Assembly (NCBI GenBank): GCA_040882505.1
Contig: JBBEBE010000008.1
Span: 310,001-374,000, forward strand
Source of the DNA: JBBEBE01 sp040882505
GTDB lineage: Bacteria; Bacteroidota; Rhodothermia; Balneolales; Balneolaceae
Length of the DNA stretch: 64,000 bases
Direction: 5' to 3'
In this document: positions 61,310 through 64,000 of the stretch, piece by piece
How the letters are laid out: every line of letters starts with the position of its first letter
Numbering within the stretch: position 1 is the stretch's first letter
Made by a program: the position numbers and the translations under genes
The notes under the pieces: model-generated
Told to the model about the DNA's origin: nothing
The model's database searches: none
What the model saw: only the letters and a program-made list of their open reading frames with translations

Positions 61310-62274
61310 CCGATCAGCCAGGGGCGGAGGACCTTCTCGAGTGTTTGGTCAAACTCGGGTGTCGGAACCGGTTCGAACGGCGAGCCGGTCAATTTCTCGA
61401 AGAGTTCGGCGTACCGATCATGAATGTCCCACCGGAATCGATCGGAGAGATCGGGCAGGGTTTCGCCTTCCAATCCCTGAAATCCAGTGTCCATAAGCAT
61501 CTCCCGCAGAAACTCTTTGGAGAGCTGTTTTTGGGGGGCACCCCGGGACTGTCGCTCTTCATATCCATTCAGATAGAAATAGCGTGAAGAGTCGGCCGTG
61601 TGTACTTCATCGATGAGCGTGACGTCTCCGTTCCAAAGGCCGAATTCATACTTGGTGTCGACCAGGATGAGGCCATGATGGGTTGCGACCTCTTGCCCGC
61701 GCGCGAAAAGCCGGAAAGCATGGGTACGAACCTCCTCCCAGATCTCCGGAGTCACAATGCCCCGTTCGAGGATCTCTGCTTCACTGATATCTTCGTCGTG
61801 TCCTTCTTCGGCTTTGGTGGCGGGCGTCAGGATGGGTTCCGGAAACGCTTGGTGCTCGGCCATGCCTTCCGGAAGATCGACCCCGCAAAGTGTCCGTCCG
61901 CCATCCCGATAGACTCGCCAGGCATGGCCGGTAAGATACCCTCGAACGACGACTTCTATGGGTAGCGGATCGCATTTTTTGGCAATGGTTACGTTGGGAT
62001 GAGGGATGTCGATCAAATGGGTTGGAAGCAGATCGGCCACCTTCTGAAACGAGAACCCGGATAGCTGATTCAGGATCTGACCCTTGTAGGGGATGGCCTG
62101 CTTCATGATATGATCAAATGCAGAGATTCGATCGGTTACCACGATTGCCAACTGTTGATTCGGGAGCGGGTAGACGTCCCGTACCTTCCCGCGATACGGG
62201 GTCAGTTCGGGATGGTTGGTGCGATTGATACACTCCTGGAGTGCGTCGGGTGATCTCATCTCGTTAAAATCCAA
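61306..62274 (-). CDS. purC: Phosphoribosylaminoimidazole-succinocarboxamide synthase
   Basis: A 322-residue SAICAR synthase of purine biosynthesis, of the longer eukaryote-like form. It shows YRGKVRDVYPL, VVTDRISAFDHIM, PNVTIAKKCDPLPIEVVVRGYLTGHAW, the ATP-binding LVDTKYEFGL and TLIDEVHTADSSRYF. Length and the GYLTG block fit the group found in many Bacteroidota. It is convergent with the SDR gene and follows the LacI gene on the same strand by 47 bases. Confidence 0.94.
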   Translation of the reverse strand: MDFNEMRSPDALQECINRTNHPELTPYRGKVRDVYPLPNQQLAIVVTDRISAFDHIMKQAIPYKGQILNQLSGFSFQKVADLLPTHLIDIPHPNVTIAKKCDPLPIEVVVRGYLTGHAWRVYRDGGRTLCGVDLPEGMAEHQAFPEPILTPATKAEEGHDEDISEAEILERGIVTPEIWEEVRTHAFRLFARGQEVATHHGLILVDTKYEFGLWNGDVTLIDEVHTADSSRYFYLNGYEERQSRGAPQKQLSKEFLREMLMDTGFQGLEGETLPDLSDRFRWDIHDRYAELFEKLTGSPFEPVPTPEFDQTLEKVLRPWLIG

Positions 62275-62321
62275 AAGGGTTCAAGATATGTGCGAACCGG
62301 TCAACCGGATTCATTGCGGCT

Positions 62322-63338
62322 TCAGCGTTGCGTCGAATGCCGGACGACCAGCTCGGGCTCGATACGGGTCTGTTCGAGTGGAAGGTCGGGATCTTTGATG
62401 ATCTGGGCGAGTCGTTGGGTGGCCATCTTGCCAATCGTGTGCATCTTCTGATCGATCGTGGTCAGATCCATGTAGCGTGTAAACTTGATATTGTCATACC
62501 CCATGAGGGCAATATCCTCGGGAACCCGGATGTTGAGTTTGTCCATGGCGTGAAGCGCTCCGATGGCCTGTGTATCATTCAGGCAGAAGATGGCATCGGG
62601 CTGTTCATCCAGTTTGTGAAGTTTCATGATCGCCTCGTAGCCCGCCTCTTCTGTATATCCGGCATGCTTCGTGCTGTCACCGGTCAGAAAGAACGGGTCT
62701 TCGACGGTGATTCCGAATGTGTTGAGTGCATCCAGGAATCCCTGTTTTCGCTCCCGGGATGCCCGTGATTCGACGGACGGAAGCAGAATGGCCGGTCGCT
62801 TGAATCCTTGCTCGCCAAAGTGCTTGCCTGCGAGCTCTCCACCCATGTATTCGTCCAGTTCAAAATAGTCGTAATCCGGATGGCTGCTGCCAACCAGTAC
62901 GGTAGGCGTTCCGGAGGCCTTGATTCGCTGGTCGATGGTTTCGGTCACCTCGATGGAGATGGCTATGATGGCATCGGCCGTTCCGCGATCAAAGAAATTT
63001 TCGACCGATTCTTCCGGATTCTTTGACCCGGTGTTGTAGATGATGATATCCAGATCCATCTCCTGAATCTGATCCTTGACTCCTTTGAGCACCTCGTTGA
63101 AAAAGGGAGTCGTGAAGGAGGGGACGGCAATCGCCAGCATTTGGGGTTTGCGACTGGCCAGATTCCGTGCATTGACCTGCGGGCGGAAGTTGAGTTCCTT
63201 GATCGCCTCCTCTACCCGTCTTTTTGTCGTCTCCGACACATTGGGCGAGTCATTCAATACGCGGGAGACAGTAGAGATGGCCACTCCGGCCAGGTCTGCA
63301 ACCTGATAGATTGTATTTTTTTTCTGACGGTGTCTCAT
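62322..63338 (-). CDS. LacI-family transcriptional regulator
   Basis: A 338-residue regulator. The N-terminal helix-turn-helix is TIYQVADLAGVAISTVSRVL with hinge sequence VNARNLASRKPQ. The C-terminal domain resembles periplasmic sugar-binding proteins, with PEESVENFFDRGTADAIIAI, VLVGSSHPDYDYFELDEYMGG, FCLNDTQAIGALHAMDKL and GYDNIKFTRYMDLTTIDQ. ATG 63338 gives the family-like start MRHRQKKNTIYQVADLAG; the open frame upstream to 63482 is not supported. It is divergent from crtB, with a palindrome between them. The ligand is not predictable. Confidence 0.92.
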   Translation of the reverse strand: MRHRQKKNTIYQVADLAGVAISTVSRVLNDSPNVSETTKRRVEEAIKELNFRPQVNARNLASRKPQMLAIAVPSFTTPFFNEVLKGVKDQIQEMDLDIIIYNTGSKNPEESVENFFDRGTADAIIAISIEVTETIDQRIKASGTPTVLVGSSHPDYDYFELDEYMGGELAGKHFGEQGFKRPAILLPSVESRASRERKQGFLDALNTFGITVEDPFFLTGDSTKHAGYTEEAGYEAIMKLHKLDEQPDAIFCLNDTQAIGALHAMDKLNIRVPEDIALMGYDNIKFTRYMDLTTIDQKMHTIGKMATQRLAQIIKDPDLPLEQTRIEPELVVRHSTQR

Positions 63339-63466
63339 GGCATCAAGAATGCGTGTGGGGATCGGTTCCGGTCCTCGCGTACATACTGCCGGTTTCGGGC
63401 AGGTCTCACGATCGTTTGAAAATAGTAAAACTACGTCAAAGTTCATGCAGAGCCTTCCGTTCGGGA

Positions 63467-63479
63467 ACGATTCAATCGT
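63467..63479. promoter_or_regulatory. 13-bp palindrome between lacI-type and crtB genes
   Basis: ACGATT (63467-63472) and AATCGT (63474-63479) are exact reverse complements around one C. It stands in the 193-base divergent interval, 53 bases upstream of the crtB ATG. It may be the operator of the LacI-type regulator or of another regulator. Function is inferred from place only. Confidence 0.3.
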
Positions 63480-63531
63480 CATCCTCGATTATGACCTATG
63501 ACGGTAGACTCGAATTGACGAATATAAACCC

Positions 63532-64000
63532 ATGACCGGACTATTGAAGAGTGCATACCACGCGGTTCGACCGTGGTACGAGATGACATCCATTCATCGT
63601 TCTGTGATCGATGAGGTCGAAGACGAGCGAATGCAGCGTGCATACGAGCATTGCCGACAGGTGACTCGTACCTATGCGAAGACGTTCTATCTGGCCACCC
63701 GGTTTCTGCCCAACGAAAAGCAGAGGGGGATCTTTTCCATCTATGCGATCTGCAGGTACCTGGATGATCTGGTGGATGAGTCGGAAGATCTGATTGAAAA
63801 GCGTCAGTTAAGGGTCTCCGATGTACAGGAACGACTGGATCGTTTTCGTGAAGATCTGTTGGCCCACTATACCGGTACGATGGATTCTGAACCGGTTCTG
63901 ACCGCATTTGCCCAGACGCTTCGTCATTGGCAGATCCCCGTCCGGTTGCCACTCGAGTTGATGGAAGGAGTCCGGATGGATTTGACGATCGATCGGTACG
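63532..64000 (+). CDS. crtB: Phytoene synthase (squalene/phytoene synthase family), truncated by window end
   Basis: The visible 156 codons start MTGLLKSAYHAVRPWYE and contain AYEHCRQVTRTYAKTFYLATRF, then FSIYAICRYLDDLVDE near residues 70-85. DDLVDE is the first aspartate-rich motif that binds the prenyl diphosphate. This fits head-to-head condensation of GGPP to phytoene; squalene synthase or diapophytoene synthase cannot be excluded, but CrtC in the window favours C40 carotenoids. The 3' half is beyond the window. It is divergent from the LacI-type gene. Confidence 0.9.
   Translation, partial: MTGLLKSAYHAVRPWYEMTSIHRSVIDEVEDERMQRAYEHCRQVTRTYAKTFYLATRFLPNEKQRGIFSIYAICRYLDDLVDESEDLIEKRQLRVSDVQERLDRFREDLLAHYTGTMDSEPVLTAFAQTLRHWQIPVRLPLELMEGVRMDLTIDRY

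Noticed and set aside
1..64000. Mobile elements, prophage, CRISPR arrays or rRNA
   Set aside because: No transposase, integrase (other than the housekeeping Xer type), repeat-spacer pattern or rRNA sequence was seen.

Overview
The window looks like the chromosome of a free-living, pigmented, Gram-negative bacterium from the Bacteroidota/Rhodothermota/Balneolota side of the tree. Clues are a DUF4837 lipoprotein, a bacillithiol ligase (BshC), Bat-type VWA and DUF58 proteins, HprK beside a short HPF, several lipobox lipoproteins, and genes pointing to a glycosylated and perhaps acylated carotenoid. Base composition is moderate, Shine-Dalgarno motifs are common but not universal, and a few genes use TTG or GTG starts. 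The phylum call is inference from gene content. I see no rRNA, tRNA, IS element, prophage or CRISPR. Almost all of the window is tightly packed core metabolism.

Layout. 0-3.9 kb: a PlsC-type acyltransferase, an O-methyltransferase, an FKBP isomerase with a THUMP rRNA methylase, and a membrane protein. 4-10 kb: DUF971 protein, iron-binding ABC lipoprotein behind a 19-bp palindrome, two tandem beta-lactamase-fold hydrolases, and a two-domain iron permease on the other strand. 10-12.5 kb: FAD oxidoreductase and DUF3298-like lipoprotein. 12.7-16.1 kb: bifunctional nuclease, bshC, 5-FTHF cyclo-ligase and tmk. 16.1-16.4 kb: an apparently structured non-coding stretch. 16.4-22.7 kb: SRPBCC protein, aroE, pgeF, dxr, rseP, psd, pssA.

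22.75-30.7 kb is the most striking region: a complete tryptophan operon in the order trpE-trpS-trpG-trpD-trpC-trpF-trpB-trpA. It is preceded by what reads as a classical ribosome-mediated attenuator: a 23-codon leader ORF with tandem Trp codons, an 8-bp antiterminator helix and a strong terminator that share one arm. Tryptophanyl-tRNA synthetase lies inside the operon, so the enzyme that charges tRNA-Trp would be controlled by tRNA-Trp charging. A Trp-rich DUF4837 lipoprotein follows.

31.9-39.1 kb holds biotin synthesis: bioF, a BioH-like esterase, bioC, bioD and bioA overlap on the plus strand. bioB is separate on the minus strand, with a palindrome inside its probable promoter. 39.4-46 kb: orphan OmpR-type regulator, M23 peptidase, hprK, hpf, xerC-like recombinase, then a divergent carotenoid-type glycosyltransferase and carotenoid hydratase. 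46-55 kb: sua5, mfd, a batA pair and DUF58 gene split by an opposed M23 lipoprotein gene. 55-63.3 kb: lolC/E-type permease, lysS, a coupled PPTase, DUF2520-like protein, then queD, queE and an SDR, purC, and a LacI regulator. The window ends inside a divergently transcribed phytoene synthase gene.

Functionally the window links precursor supply (dxr to isoprenoids, aroE to chorismate and tryptophan) with cofactor synthesis (biotin, folate, bacillithiol, 7-deazaguanine), envelope building (psd, pssA, rseP, lol, M23) and carotenoid decoration.
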